A stretch of 64,000 nucleotides of DNA, from contig AP012044.1 of the NCBI GenBank assembly GCA_000283575.1, positions 2,046,001 through 2,110,000 of the forward strand. The letters run 5' to 3'. The position numbers and the translations under genes were made by a program. Below, in pieces: positions 1 through 9,209 of the stretch (position 1 is the first letter of the stretch; each line of letters begins with the position of its first letter). The notes beneath the pieces were generated by a model. That model saw only the letters and a program-made list of their open reading frames with translations, searched no databases and had not been told where the DNA came from. Origin of the DNA: Oscillibacter valericigenes Sjm18-20 (GTDB taxonomy: Bacteria > Bacillota > Clostridia > Oscillospirales > Oscillospiraceae).

Positions 1-76
1 CAAAAAATTTTTGAAATTTACAAAATATTCGTATAATTTGGGAACTTTTTCAAAGGAAAATGCGACAATTTGGGTG

Positions 77-107
77 TTGACAGGAATGGTAAAATAAAAG
101 ATATTAT
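77..107 (+). promoter_or_regulatory. Putative sigma-A promoter of the penicillin-binding protein gene
   Basis: TTGACA at 77-82 is a perfect -35 box. The best -10 is TATTAT at 102-107 after a long 19-bp spacer. The next gene starts at 184 behind a strong Shine-Dalgarno. Spacing is the weak point. Confidence 0.5.
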
Positions 108-183
108 GGTGCATTATGTGCAGTCATTTGGCCTGGGAGCAAAATGATGATGCCCCAAATTTTGGAAAAGGAGGTGCCCTGCA

Positions 184-2874
184 TTGGAACAGCACGGCAG
201 ACACGAGCAAACCCCGCAGCCTCATGAGCACCGACGTCGTCAGAGCACCAGAAGAAATACCACAGGTACGATTTGGTTTGTGGTTCGGACTCTTCTTTTG
301 ATTGGCATTTTGTCCAGCGCGATGATCGCCGGCATTTTCATGTATTACGTGAAGACAACGCTGACACCGACGCTGAATGTGAACGCCGACGATTACACCA
401 TGAATCTCAGCTCCGTCATCATGTACCAAAACAAGGAGACAAACGAGTGGGAAAAGCTCCAGATGATCTACGGCGACGAAAACCGCATCTGGGTGGATTA
501 TGACCAGATCCCGGACGCCATGTGGCAGGCGGCGGTGTCTATCGAGGATCAGCGCTTTTTCAAGCACCACGGCGTGGACTGGAAGCGGACCGCCGGAGCC
601 ACGGCGAACCTGTTCCTGCACACCAGCAGTACCTACGGCGGGTCCACCATCACCCAGCAGCTTCTGAAAAATATGACCAAAGACGACGACAACACGGTAA
701 ACCGCAAGGTTCGGGAGATTTTCCGGGCGCTGGAGTTTGAAAAGAAGTATTCCAAAGAGGAGATCCTGGAGCTCTATCTCAACACCATTTATCTGGGACA
801 GACCTGCTACGGCGTCCAGACCGCGGCGCAGTATTACTTCGGCAAGGACGTGTCGGAGTTGTCGGTGGCGGAGTGCGCCAGCATCATTGCTATCACCAAT
901 AACCCCTCGCTGTACGGCCCCATGTCCACCGTCACCATCACGAATTCGGATACCGGCGTAAAAAAGACGGCGCGGGAGATGAATAAGGACCGCCAGCGGA
1001 ACATCCTGAGCAAGATGCTGAAGCTGGGGTATATTGACGAGGACACCTATCAGAAGGCGCTGAATGAGGAGCTGCAGTTTACCGACGGCTCCGTCTCCGC
1101 CCAGGAACTGGTGGCCGCCGACAATGCCGAGAAAAATGAAGTAGCAACCACCGGCATCAGATCTCACTTTGTGGATCAGGTGATTATGGATGTCTCCAAC
1201 GACCTTGCAAAGGAGCTTGGCATTTCGTCCAAGGAGGCGCGCATCAAGTTGAATAACGGCGGATACACAATTTATTCCACCGTGGACCCGCATATCCAGG
1301 AGATTGCCGAGTCTGTGTATGAGGACCGATCAAATCTGGACGTGACTTCCTCCAGCGGCCAGAAGCTCCAGTCCGGCATTACCATCGTGGACCCCTCTAC
1401 CGGCAATGTGGTGGCCATGGTGGGCGAGGTGGGCAAGAAGGTTCGGAATCTGGGCTGGAATTATGCCGTCGGTAACCGCCAGTGCGGCTCCGCCATCAAG
1501 CCTGTTACGGTCTATTCCCCGGCCTTGGACGCCGGGGTTATCACCATGGCGTCCACCTTTGACGATTACCCTGTCAAGCTGCTGTACGATAAGCCGTGGC
1601 CGAAGAATTCGCCCCAGGGCTACAAGGGTTGGACAACCCTTGCCAAAGGCGTTGCAAACTCCGTCAACACTGTGGCCGTGCAGGTCATTGAAAAGCTGGG
1701 CGTTCAGAACTCCTTCACCTTTGCCACGGAGAAGATGAATCTGGATCTGGTGGCCGACGATATCAATACGGCATCCCTGGGTTTGGGCGGTTTGACCAAC
1801 GGCGTTTCTACCGAGGAGATGGCCGCAGCCTTCGCGGTGTTCCCAAACGACGGCGTATACAACTCGCCCCGACTGTACACAAAGGTGGATGATGCCAACG
1901 GCAACACGATTCTAGATAACGAGACGGACACGCACGTGGCCGTGAAGGAGACCACCGCGTATTTCATGAATCAGCTCCTGCAGGGCGTTATGAGCAACGG
2001 CACTGCCTCCAGGTATAAGCTCTCCGGCATGGCCTGCGCCGGTAAGACCGGTACCACCAGCGATAACTTTGACCGCTATTTCGTGGGCTATACGCCTTAT
2101 TGCTGCGCGGCGGTCTGGTGTGGCTATGACAATAACGAACGTATCAGTTATTCAGGCAACCCTGCCGCTTCCATGTGGCACAAGGTGATGCAGAAAATTG
2201 CGGACGAGCAGGAGAATAAGTCTTTCTCAAAGCCCACCAGCGGCCTCACCACTGTTGAAGTCTGCGCCGACAGCGGTCTTCTGGCGACGGATGCCTGCGC
2301 CGCCGACCTGCGAGGTAGCCGCGTCCGGACGGTGGAAGTCACCGTCGGCACCGCGCCGACGGAATACTGCAACCTTCATAAGCTCTTTGATTACTGTACC
2401 GAAGGCAAGTGCCTGGCCACGGAGTTCTGCCCCGCGTCAAGCGTAAAACAGGTGGGGCTTTTGGACTACACCCGCACGGACTACGGCCCGAACATCGTGG
2501 CGGACGACAACGCCTATCTGGTGAATTCTCTCCGGACCGTGCTGGAGGACGGAACCATTCAGCTCCCGCCCTGTCCGGTTCATAAAGACGGCTCATCGCT
2601 GCCTGACGACACGGGAAGCGGCGAGGGAGATACGGATACCTCCGACGAGGGGGGAGACACCGGCCTCGCCACCCCCGACCAACCTACCACCGATCCCAAT
2701 GACGGCTACGGCGGCTCCGGCAATTCCGGTAACGGAAAGGAAAACGGGACGGATGGCAAGACCGGTGGGGAGACCACCACACCGACTGACCCCACAACTC
2801 CCTCGGAACCGACAACCCCCTCCGGCGACAGTGCGGAGGACTGGTGGAATACTGTTTGGGACACCGGGACCTGA
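184..2874 (+). CDS. Class A penicillin-binding protein (PBP1A family), glycosyltransferase/transpeptidase
   Basis: This is a bifunctional peptidoglycan synthase that polymerises lipid II and cross-links the stem peptides outside the membrane. The start is a TTG placed 9 nt after AAAAGGAGG. A basic cytoplasmic tail is followed by one membrane anchor at about residues 31-55. The GT51 domain shows EDQRFFKHHG (121-130, catalytic Glu), GGSTITQQL and the RKVREI/ELYLN block (to about 205). The transpeptidase domain has all three active-site motifs: SAIK with Ser436 and Lys439, SVN at 493, and KTGT at 621. The last 90 residues are a Gly/Thr/Pro/Asp-rich low-complexity tail, as in many Firmicutes PBP1 proteins, probably a flexible wall-spanning end. 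The length (896) fits the family. The gene is monocistronic, with its own promoter and terminator. Confidence 0.95.
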   Translation: MEQHGRHEQTPQPHEHRRRQSTRRNTTGTIWFVVRTLLLIGILSSAMIAGIFMYYVKTTLTPTLNVNADDYTMNLSSVIMYQNKETNEWEKLQMIYGDENRIWVDYDQIPDAMWQAAVSIEDQRFFKHHGVDWKRTAGATANLFLHTSSTYGGSTITQQLLKNMTKDDDNTVNRKVREIFRALEFEKKYSKEEILELYLNTIYLGQTCYGVQTAAQYYFGKDVSELSVAECASIIAITNNPSLYGPMSTVTITNSDTGVKKTAREMNKDRQRNILSKMLKLGYIDEDTYQKALNEELQFTDGSVSAQELVAADNAEKNEVATTGIRSHFVDQVIMDVSNDLAKELGISSKEARIKLNNGGYTIYSTVDPHIQEIAESVYEDRSNLDVTSSSGQKLQSGITIVDPSTGNVVAMVGEVGKKVRNLGWNYAVGNRQCGSAIKPVTVYSPALDAGVITMASTFDDYPVKLLYDKPWPKNSPQGYKGWTTLAKGVANSVNTVAVQVIEKLGVQNSFTFATEKMNLDLVADDINTASLGLGGLTNGVSTEEMAAAFAVFPNDGVYNSPRLYTKVDDANGNTILDNETDTHVAVKETTAYFMNQLLQGVMSNGTASRYKLSGMACAGKTGTTSDNFDRYFVGYTPYCCAAVWCGYDNNERISYSGNPAASMWHKVMQKIADEQENKSFSKPTSGLTTVEVCADSGLLATDACAADLRGSRVRTVEVTVGTAPTEYCNLHKLFDYCTEGKCLATEFCPASSVKQVGLLDYTRTDYGPNIVADDNAYLVNSLRTVLEDGTIQLPPCPVHKDGSSLPDDTGSGEGDTDTSDEGGDTGLATPDQPTTDPNDGYGGSGNSGNGKENGTDGKTGGETTTPTDPTTPSEPTTPSGDSAEDWWNTVWDTGT

Positions 2875-2889
2875 ATAATTCCATAAAAA

Positions 2890-2917
2890 TCGCCGCACGG
2901 CTGTGCGGCGGTTTTTT
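2890..2917 (+). terminator. Rho-independent terminator of the PBP gene
   Basis: A stem CGCCGCAC/GTGCGGCG with a 4-nt loop is followed by a T-run (2911-2917), 16 nt after the stop codon. Confidence 0.85.
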
Positions 2918-2983
2918 CTGTCAGCCTGAGAAAGGCGGGAAAACAAACGGGAACGCCTCGCGTTTCTACGGCGTACAGACTCA

Positions 2984-3023
2984 TTAAAAGCGCTGTTGAG
3001 CCTTAAATAAGAGGCGCTTTTAA
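2984..3023. repeat. Perfect 10-bp inverted repeat upstream of the threonine operon
   Basis: TTAAAAGCGC (2984-2993) and GCGCTTTTAA (3014-3023) are separated by 20 nt and not followed by a T-run. It lies about 75 bp upstream of the -35 box of the next operon, so it is either a leftover hairpin or an operator-like site for a dimeric regulator. Function unknown. Confidence 0.5.
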
Positions 3024-3096
3024 GTGCAGACCGTCCTATATGGACATTTTACCGAAAAAATTTCCTACCGGACGGAAAAATTCTAATGTTTTTTTA

Positions 3097-3125
3097 TTGC
3101 AACCGGTCGATTTCTATGGTACACT
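3097..3125 (+). promoter_or_regulatory. Sigma-A promoter of the thrR-hom-lysC operon
   Basis: TTGCAA (3097-3102), a 17-bp spacer and TACACT (3120-3125) form a good promoter about 42 nt upstream of the first gene. Confidence 0.65.
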
Positions 3126-3166
3126 GAACCAAATACAAGGACAAATGGCCATGGGAGGCGGACGAA

Positions 3167-3607
3167 ATGAGCAGAGAGATCAAGTATTACATCGTGGCGG
3201 CGGACGCTCTGCCGGAAATTTTTATCAAAGTGGCGGAGGCCAAGCGCATGATGCAAACCGGCGAAGCGACCACGGTCGGGGCCGCTACCCGGATGGCGGG
3301 GATCAGCCGCAGCGCGTTCTACAAGTACAAGGATTCCGTACAGCCCTTTAACGATATGAAGGCGGAGCACATCATCACATTTTATGGGATGCTGAAGGAC
3401 TCCCCAGGCGTGTTGAGTCGTGTGCTGTCGGATTTTGCGAGCGCGGGAGCAAACATCCTGACGATCAACCAGAGCATTCCCACCAACGGCTGCGCCGCGA
3501 TCACCGTGTCGGCGGAGACCTCGGACATGGAGATGACGCTGGAGGGTTTTCTGGAGCAGGTTGCCGTTGCCGATGGTGTGATCCGTTTTGAGATTCTGGC
3601 CGGTTAA
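3167..3607 (+). CDS. ACT-domain regulator, UPF0735/PheB (ThrR-like) family
   Basis: A 146-residue protein. The N-terminal half looks like a small helix-turn-helix (the stretch around TVGAATRMAGISRSAFYKYK, residues about 37-56). The C-terminal half (about 70-145) is an ACT domain, a fold that senses amino acids (start ITFYGMLKDSPGVLSRVLSDF). The family matches Bacillus subtilis YszB, shown to be ThrR, a DNA-binding regulator of threonine biosynthesis genes. Its place as first gene before hom and aspartokinase supports the same job here. Known: family and B. subtilis role. Inferred: that it controls this operon in response to an aspartate-family amino acid. Confidence 0.85.
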   Translation: MSREIKYYIVAADALPEIFIKVAEAKRMMQTGEATTVGAATRMAGISRSAFYKYKDSVQPFNDMKAEHIITFYGMLKDSPGVLSRVLSDFASAGANILTINQSIPTNGCAAITVSAETSDMEMTLEGFLEQVAVADGVIRFEILAG

Positions 3608-3632
3608 TGCAAAGACGCGAAAGGATTAACTC

Positions 3633-4826
3633 ATGAGTAAAATCGCAATCTTGGGGCTTGGCACGGTGGGGACCGGCGTTGCCAAGGTGGTGGCGGAAAA
3701 CGCCCGCCAGATCGAGCGAAAGCTGGGCGAGCCGCTGACCGTGAAGTGTATATTGGTCCGCCATTTTAAGGACGGCCCCTATCGTCAGCTGATGATCGAT
3801 AATTTCAGCCACATCGAGCGGGATGAAGAGATCCGCGTCGTGGTGGAGACCATTGGCGGTGTGGATGCGGCCTATGAGTATACAAAGCGGGCGCTGGAGG
3901 CGGGGAAACATGTGGTCACCGCCAATAAACAGCTGGTGGCGGAAAAAGGCTGTGAGCTTTTGAAGCTGGCCCGGAAGAAAAACGTAAACTATCTCTTTGA
4001 GGCCAGTGTGGGCGGTGGCATACCGGTGCTGCACCCGCTGACGGAGTGCCTGTGCGCCAACCGCGTAGATGAGATTTATGGAATTTTGAACGGTACCACC
4101 AATTACATCCTTACCCGCATGGTCCGTACCGGCGCTTTCTTTTCCGACGCTTTGCGGGAGGCGCAGGCCAAAGGCTACGCAGAGGCGGACCCTACCGACG
4201 ACGTGCAGGGTATCGACGCGGGGCGCAAGATCTGCATTTTGGCGGATCTTGCCTTTGGCGCGCAGGTGCGGCCCGAAGACGTTCCCATGGAGGGAATCAC
4301 AAAGCTCTCTCTCCGGGATGTTAAGGTGGCACAGCGGGCGGGTTACCGCATCAAGCTGCTGGGCCGGTGCCTTCGGATGCCCGGCGGAGGGCGGACCGCC
4401 TATGTAGCGCCCCACCTGGTGGCGGAGGAGCGTCCGCTTGCCAACGTGGAGGATGTGTTCAACGCCGTGGTAGTCAAGGGCAATGCCGTGGGCGAGGTCA
4501 TGTTTTACGGCAGGGGGGCGGGTGAACTGCCCACGGCCTCGGCCTGCGTATCCGACGTGTTGGAGAGTCTGCGTCGCAATCCCCGGCAGGAGGAACTTGG
4601 ATGGAGCTCCGATTTTGATGGATTCATCGACCCCATGGAGGTCTCCACCCGCTTCTATTTTCGCATCGAGGGCAGCCTGACGGATGCTGCGATGGCCTTT
4701 GGACAGGTGGAGGTCCTCAGCGAGGATGGCGAGACCGGCTTTTTGACGGACCGTATCACCGGACGGGAGGCGCTGGAGCAGTCCAGAAGCTTGAACGTGC
4801 TAGCCTGCCTGCGGGTCCTTGGCTGA
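3633..4826 (+). CDS. hom: Homoserine dehydrogenase
   Basis: Reduces aspartate semialdehyde to homoserine with NAD(P)H, the branch point to threonine and methionine. The start ATG follows AAAGGATTAACTC. The Rossmann motif GLGTVGTG lies at residues 7-14, the catalytic-core signature with GILNGTTNYILT near 150, and DPTDDVQGIDAGRK near 190 (Lys is the conserved catalytic base). At 397 residues it is somewhat short for a bacterial enzyme with a C-terminal ACT domain (about 430). The last 75 residues (from about 320) look like a shortened or diverged ACT domain. It lies 25 bp after the regulator gene and 46 bp before aspartokinase, so the three are probably cotranscribed. Confidence 0.95.
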   Translation: MSKIAILGLGTVGTGVAKVVAENARQIERKLGEPLTVKCILVRHFKDGPYRQLMIDNFSHIERDEEIRVVVETIGGVDAAYEYTKRALEAGKHVVTANKQLVAEKGCELLKLARKKNVNYLFEASVGGGIPVLHPLTECLCANRVDEIYGILNGTTNYILTRMVRTGAFFSDALREAQAKGYAEADPTDDVQGIDAGRKICILADLAFGAQVRPEDVPMEGITKLSLRDVKVAQRAGYRIKLLGRCLRMPGGGRTAYVAPHLVAEERPLANVEDVFNAVVVKGNAVGEVMFYGRGAGELPTASACVSDVLESLRRNPRQEELGWSSDFDGFIDPMEVSTRFYFRIEGSLTDAAMAFGQVEVLSEDGETGFLTDRITGREALEQSRSLNVLACLRVLG

Positions 4827-4872
4827 AAATTGAACCGCAAATCCAGATATCCAGATAAGGAAGGGTAAATCA

Positions 4873-6084
4873 ATGAGCTTGATTGTGCAGAAATTTGGCG
4901 GCAGTTCAGTGAAGAACACCGAGCGTATCCGCCACGTAGCCGGTATCATCGAAAAGACCTACAAGGCCGGAAACGACGTAATCGTGGTGCTGTCCGCCCA
5001 GGGCGATACCACCGACGATTTGATTGCCAGGGCACAGGAGGTCAACCCCCATGCCTCCCGCCGGGAGATGGATATGCTACTATCTACGGGTGAGCAGATT
5101 TCCATTTCTCTGTGCGCCATGGAGCTGGAGCGGCGCGGCCTTCGCTGCGTGTCTTTGACCGGATGGCAGGCGGGGGTGCAGACCTCATCCGTGTACAGCG
5201 ATGCCCGCATCAAACGGATTGAACCGGAGCGTATCCTGTCCGAACTGGACCAGCACCGGATCGTCCTTGTGGCGGGTTTTCAGGGCATCGACCGCAGCGG
5301 GGATATCACGACACTGGGCCGGGGCGGTTCGGATACCAGCGCCGTAGCGCTGGCCGCGTCGTTCCACGCCGAGCTGTGCCAGATTTTCACGGATGTGGAC
5401 GGTGTTTATACCACCGATCCCCGTATCGTTCCCAACGCCCGGAAACTCAGCGAGATCACCTATGACGAGATGCTGGAGCTGGCCAGCCAGGGAGCCCAGG
5501 TGCTCCACAACCGCAGCGTGGAGCTGGCAAAAAAATTTCATGTGAATTTGGAGGTCGTGTCCAGCTTGGAAGATAAGCCCGGCACGACCGTGAAGGAGGT
5601 CATAAAAGTGGAAAAGACAAATATTGCGGGGGTGGCGAAGGACACCAGCATCGCCCGCATTGCTCTGGTGGGCCTGCAGCACAATCCCGGCGTGGCGTTT
5701 CAGGTTTTTGACCTGCTGAGCAAGAGCAACATCAACGTTGACGTAATCTTGCAGTCCATTGGCCGCGGGGAGACGAAGGATATCACGTTCACGGTCCATA
5801 AAAAAGACGTAAACGAGTCCGTGGAGCTGCTGGAGGAGCACAAGGAGGCGCTGAAATTCGACCACATCGCAACCGACGAGCGGATCGGCAAGGTCTCCAT
5901 CGTGGGCATGGGCCTTATGAGCAACTGCGGTGTAGCCGCCAAGATGTTCGAGGCGCTGTACGACGCGGGAATCAATATCCAGATGATTAACACCTCTGAA
6001 ATCCGCGTCTCCGTCCTGTTGGACGAGGCCGACGTGGACAGGGCGGTCCGTGCCATCCACGCGAAATTCTTTGACGAGAACTGA
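4873..6084 (+). CDS. lysC: Aspartate kinase
   Basis: Phosphorylates aspartate, the first step towards lysine, threonine and methionine. KFGGSS at residues 7-12 is the nucleotide/aspartate-binding signature. STGEQIS and the TTLGRGGSDTSA loop (near 150) complete the kinase core. Two C-terminal ACT domains (about 265-330 and 345-400) are the allosteric sites for feedback by end-product amino acids. At 403 residues it is the monofunctional, single-chain type. It lies third in the operon; asd, which acts next in the pathway, is far away at 61 kb. Confidence 0.95.
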   Translation: MSLIVQKFGGSSVKNTERIRHVAGIIEKTYKAGNDVIVVLSAQGDTTDDLIARAQEVNPHASRREMDMLLSTGEQISISLCAMELERRGLRCVSLTGWQAGVQTSSVYSDARIKRIEPERILSELDQHRIVLVAGFQGIDRSGDITTLGRGGSDTSAVALAASFHAELCQIFTDVDGVYTTDPRIVPNARKLSEITYDEMLELASQGAQVLHNRSVELAKKFHVNLEVVSSLEDKPGTTVKEVIKVEKTNIAGVAKDTSIARIALVGLQHNPGVAFQVFDLLSKSNINVDVILQSIGRGETKDITFTVHKKDVNESVELLEEHKEALKFDHIATDERIGKVSIVGMGLMSNCGVAAKMFEALYDAGINIQMINTSEIRVSVLLDEADVDRAVRAIHAKFFDEN

Positions 6085-6170
6085 TTTTTCGGATAACGGA
6101 CCGGCGGAGAGCTTTTCCGGTTCTGTTTCCGCCTTCCGGCGCATAGAGTCGCAGGGAGGTGAGTCGTCCA

Positions 6171-6671
6171 ATGAAAAATCGCTTTACGCATTTTTCCATC
6201 CGTTTTTTGGTCATCCTGCTTGCGGGACTCTTTTTGCTGTTGCTACGCACCTCGGCACACAACCCGGTTTGTGCTCTGCTGACGCCGCAGTTTACCAGTC
6301 CGTGGGAGCTCAGCAAGCTGGTGTATTGGCCGCTGCTACTGGCTGCGGCCATTCCGCTGCGGGATGGCGGGAAGTTTTTGGCCAGACTGCCGTGGCTGAC
6401 AGTGGCACCGGTAACGGCGGTCCTGATCTTCTGGGCGCTGTCCGCGCTGGAGCCGGGCCCGGGTGTGTATTTGCTGATATGGGTGGTGCTCTCCGCCGTT
6501 GCGCTGACGCTTGCCCAGCGGGGCGTTCTGGCAGAGGGCGACCGCTCCGTCTGGCTGGTCCTGGCGGCGGCTATGGGAATTTTATATATTGTGCTTACGT
6601 TCCTTCCGCCTATGATCGGACCCTTTCTGGACCCGTCGGATGTGGCGGCCATGGCGACGATTCCATGCTGA
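6171..6671 (+). CDS. Small integral membrane protein of unknown function
   Basis: A 166-residue protein with about five hydrophobic segments (residues roughly 12-30, 45-62, 75-95, 98-115, 125-145) and few charged residues. I chose ATG 6171, 8 nt after GGGAGGTGA; an in-frame GTG at 6159 lies inside that Shine-Dalgarno and is less likely. It sits between lysC and an ACT-domain gene in the same direction, with a 100-bp gap after it. I do not recognise a family with confidence. A transport or membrane-sensing role is only a guess from the context. Confidence 0.7.
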   Translation: MKNRFTHFSIRFLVILLAGLFLLLLRTSAHNPVCALLTPQFTSPWELSKLVYWPLLLAAAIPLRDGGKFLARLPWLTVAPVTAVLIFWALSALEPGPGVYLLIWVVLSAVALTLAQRGVLAEGDRSVWLVLAAAMGILYIVLTFLPPMIGPFLDPSDVAAMATIPC

Positions 6672-6771
6672 AAACACACAGAGCAAAGGGCCGCCGGAAG
6701 GCGTCCCTTTCCTTTTCCACAGATGAATGATACGCGGATATCCGCGCGAAATAACCGAGGAGGAAGAAACT

Positions 6772-7041
6772 ATGAATGCGATTGTAACGGTGGTTGGAGA
6801 GGACAAGATTGGCATTATCGCCGGTGTCTGTACGCTTCTGGCGGAGAATAACGTCAACATTCTGGACATTACCCAGACCATTTTGCAGGGCAAATTTACC
6901 ATGGTGATGGCGGTGGATGTAAGCAAGTCCGGCGAGTCCATCGGGGAGCTTGGTACGAAGCTGGAGGCTCTGGGTAAAGAGCTGGACATCTCTATCCGCA
7001 TTCAGCGGGAAGAAATTTTCGATGCCATGCACCGTATTTGA
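6772..7041 (+). CDS. ACT-domain protein, UPF0237 family
   Basis: An 89-residue protein that is essentially a single ACT domain (DKIGIIAGVCTLLAENNVNI near residues 10-30). The start is ATG 6772 behind GAGGAGGAA; a longer in-frame ATG at 6727 has no ribosome binding site. UPF0237 proteins occur next to UPF0210 genes across Firmicutes and Archaea, as here with a 12-bp gap. The ligand is unknown. The domain type and the place after lysC suggest an amino acid sensor. Confidence 0.9.
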   Translation: MNAIVTVVGEDKIGIIAGVCTLLAENNVNILDITQTILQGKFTMVMAVDVSKSGESIGELGTKLEALGKELDISIRIQREEIFDAMHRI

Positions 7042-7053
7042 GGGGGAGAGAGC

Positions 7054-8412
7054 ATGCTGAATCAAAAGGACATTCTCTCCACGATTGAGATGATCGATCA
7101 GCAGCATCTGGATATCCGGACGATCACCATGGGTATTTCACTTTTGAACTGCTGTGATCCCCACCCGAAACGGGCCTGTGAAAAAATTTATGATAAAATT
7201 ACAAAATATGCGGAAAATCTAGTCAAAACCGGAGAGGATATTGAGCGGGAATTTGGCATTCCAATTGTTCATAAGCGGATTTCCGTCACCCCCATGGCTC
7301 TGGTGGCGGGAGCCTCTGATACGGAGGACTACACGCCCTTCGCCCTGGCCATGGACCGGGCTGCGAAGACCTGCGGCGTCAATTTCATCGGCGGCTACTC
7401 CGCGCTGGTGCAAAAGGGGATGACCAAGGCGGATGAAAAACTCATCCGATCCATCCCCGAGGCGCTGGCCGCCACGGAGTTCGTTTGCTCCTCCGTCAAC
7501 GTGGGGTCCACAAGGGCGGGCATCAACATGGACGCAGTGGCGCTGATGGGCCGTATTGTGAAGGAAACTGCGGCGAAGACCGCGGCGCAGGATGGCCTTG
7601 GCTGCGCGAAGCTGGTGGTGTTCTGCAACGCGGTGGAGGACAACCCCTTTATGGCCGGCGCGTTCCACGGTGTAGGCGAGGCCGAGCGGGTCATCAACGT
7701 GGGTGTCTCCGGTCCCGGCGTGGTTTGCAGCGCGCTGAAGGCTGTCCGGGGCCAGCCCTTCGATGTGGTGGCGGAGACGGTAAAAAAGACCGCGTTCCGC
7801 GTGACCCGTATGGGCCAGCTGGTGGCGCAGGAGGCGTCCCGCCGCCTGGACACGCCCTTTGGTATCGTGGATCTGAGTCTGGCACCCACTCCCGCCATTG
7901 GAGATTCTGTCGCCCGCATACTGGAGGAAATGGGCCTTGAGACCTGCGGTACTCACGGGACCACGGCGGCGCTGGCTCTTTTGAACGACGCGGTGAAAAA
8001 AGGCGGCGTCATGGCGTCTTCGTCTGTTGGGGGACTTTCCGGCGCGTTTATTCCCGTCAGTGAGGATGAGGGCATGATTGCTGCCGCCCGGTGCGGGACG
8101 CTGACCATCGACAAGCTGGAGGCCATGACCTGCGTGTGCTCTGTGGGCCTCGACATGATTGCCGTTCCCGGCGAAACCAGCGCAGAGACAATCTCGGCCA
8201 TTATCGCGGACGAGGCGGCCATTGGCATGGTGAACTGCAAGACCACCGCCGTGCGGCTCCTGCCTGCCCCCGGTAAGAAGGTGGGGGACACCATTGAGAT
8301 GGGCGGATTGCTTGGAAGCGCGCCGGTGATGCCCGTCCATACGGAATCCAGCGCGGATTTCATCGCCCGGGGCGGACGCATTCCCGCTCCGCTCCACAGC
8401 CTGAAAAACTGA
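7054..8412 (+). CDS. UPF0210 (PFL/DUF711) family protein
   Basis: A 452-residue protein of the DUF711/UPF0210 family, sometimes annotated PFL family because of a fold related to glycyl-radical enzymes. The start ATG sits 6 nt after GAGGGGGAGAG. Conserved-looking segments include the glycine-rich [17 protein letters not shown] near 145 and [18 protein letters not shown] near 400. No biochemical role is established. Pairing with the ACT partner just upstream is the usual arrangement and suggests joint function. A hairpin terminator follows about 110 bp downstream. Confidence 0.92.
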   Translation: MLNQKDILSTIEMIDQQHLDIRTITMGISLLNCCDPHPKRACEKIYDKITKYAENLVKTGEDIEREFGIPIVHKRISVTPMALVAGASDTEDYTPFALAMDRAAKTCGVNFIGGYSALVQKGMTKADEKLIRSIPEALAATEFVCSSVNVGSTRAGINMDAVALMGRIVKETAAKTAAQDGLGCAKLVVFCNAVEDNPFMAGAFHGVGEAERVINVGVSGPGVVCSALKAVRGQPFDVVAETVKKTAFRVTRMGQLVAQEASRRLDTPFGIVDLSLAPTPAIGDSVARILEEMGLETCGTHGTTAALALLNDAVKKGGVMASSSVGGLSGAFIPVSEDEGMIAAARCGTLTIDKLEAMTCVCSVGLDMIAVPGETSAETISAIIADEAAIGMVNCKTTAVRLLPAPGKKVGDTIEMGGLLGSAPVMPVHTESSADFIARGGRIPAPLHSLKN

Positions 8413-8522
8413 AAGAACGGTGCTCTACGGTACCATCCGATGCAATGACAGGGGATGGGCGATATGCGGAAGAGAGGTTTTTAATTTGACGGATATTAAG
8501 AGGATCTAAAAGTTTTTGCTCT

Positions 8523-8551
8523 CCGTCATGTTAAAGAGTTATGACGGTTTT
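8523..8551 (+). terminator. Probable terminator of the lysC/UPF0210 operon
   Basis: CCGTCAT (8523-8529) and ATGACGG (8541-8547) form a 7-bp stem followed by TTTTCC. Short stem, so moderate confidence. Confidence 0.5.
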
Positions 8552-8589
8552 CCGCTGTAGTCAACAGTTTAACTTTGTAAAAAAAGATG

Positions 8590-8630
8590 AAAAGGCCGGA
8601 CGGAGAACTCTTCTCTCCGCTCGGCCTTTC
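8590..8630 (-). terminator. Terminator of nrdDG (possibly bidirectional)
   Basis: AAAGGCCG (8592-8599) pairs with CGGCCTTT (8622-8629), with a second inner stem CGGAGA/TCTCCG. Read on the minus strand the stem is followed by TTTTCATCTTTTTTT. It lies about 70 bp after the nrdG stop. Confidence 0.75.
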
Positions 8631-8700
8631 GCAACGGCTTCGGCGCGCCGAAGCTCATGTATGAATAATTCAATTTTCATTGGGCGTAAAGGAATCAACT

Positions 8701-9209
8701 TTACACCTGCTCCCAAAGGACAATCTCTCCTATATCAAGGCTCTTTTTTACGTCAATGACCCGCTGGTTCCGACTTCCGCGCCAGGGGAGAGCCAGCGTC
8801 CGCTGTTCCAGAAGAAACGGGCCGTCCACCAACACATCCACTTCCTGCAAAAACGCCCGCTGCTCCGCTGTGCCGGTGAGTAGATCTTCAAAGAGAAACC
8901 CGGTCCAGCACCAGACATTCAGGCCCAGCCGGTGAGCGGCGAGGGCCAAAAGGACACAGCCCTCCGGCTGTTCCATGGGCTCTCCACCGGAGAGCGAAAG
9001 CCCGTCCACAAGAGGATTCCCGTCTAACTCAGTCAACAGTGCTTCGACAGAAACGGCTTTTCCACCAGTCGGGTCGTGAGTCTGGGGATTTTGACAGCCA
9101 TGGCAGGGCGGGAGCAACCTTGTAGAAAAACTGTGAACTGCAGGCCGGGACCATCCACGATGGAGTCCTGTACGGTCCTGGCAATCTGCAAGGCCGGTTC
9201 AGCCTTCAT
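8701..9209 (-). pseudogene. nrdG: Anaerobic ribonucleotide reductase activating protein, frameshifted
   Basis: NrdG is the radical-SAM activase that puts the glycyl radical on NrdD. The true start is ATG 9209, overlapping the nrdD stop by 11 nt (ATGAAGGCTGA). The first frame reads through DSIVDGPGLQFTVFLQGC and then goes out of frame. The second frame resumes with PPCHGCQNPQTHD and runs to the stop at 8701 (CLSLSGGEPMEQP-like GGEP motif intact). Between the first cysteine codon (9114-9116) and the second (9103-9105) there are 8 nt (9106-9113) where CxxxCxxC needs 9. One base is missing exactly in the iron-sulphur motif. With it restored the protein would have 169 residues, a normal size. It could be a real loss of function or a sequencing error in a C-rich run. 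Confidence 0.88.

Noticed and set aside
124..1293. Long minus-strand open frame (389 codons) antisense to the PBP gene
   Set aside because: The plus strand encodes a full PBP with all motifs; the antisense product has no domain and only reflects GC-rich codon bias.
9103..9116. Programmed frameshift as explanation for the split nrdG frame
   Set aside because: No slippery heptamer or stimulating structure is seen at the shift point, and other nrdG genes are read in one frame; a deletion or sequence error is simpler.
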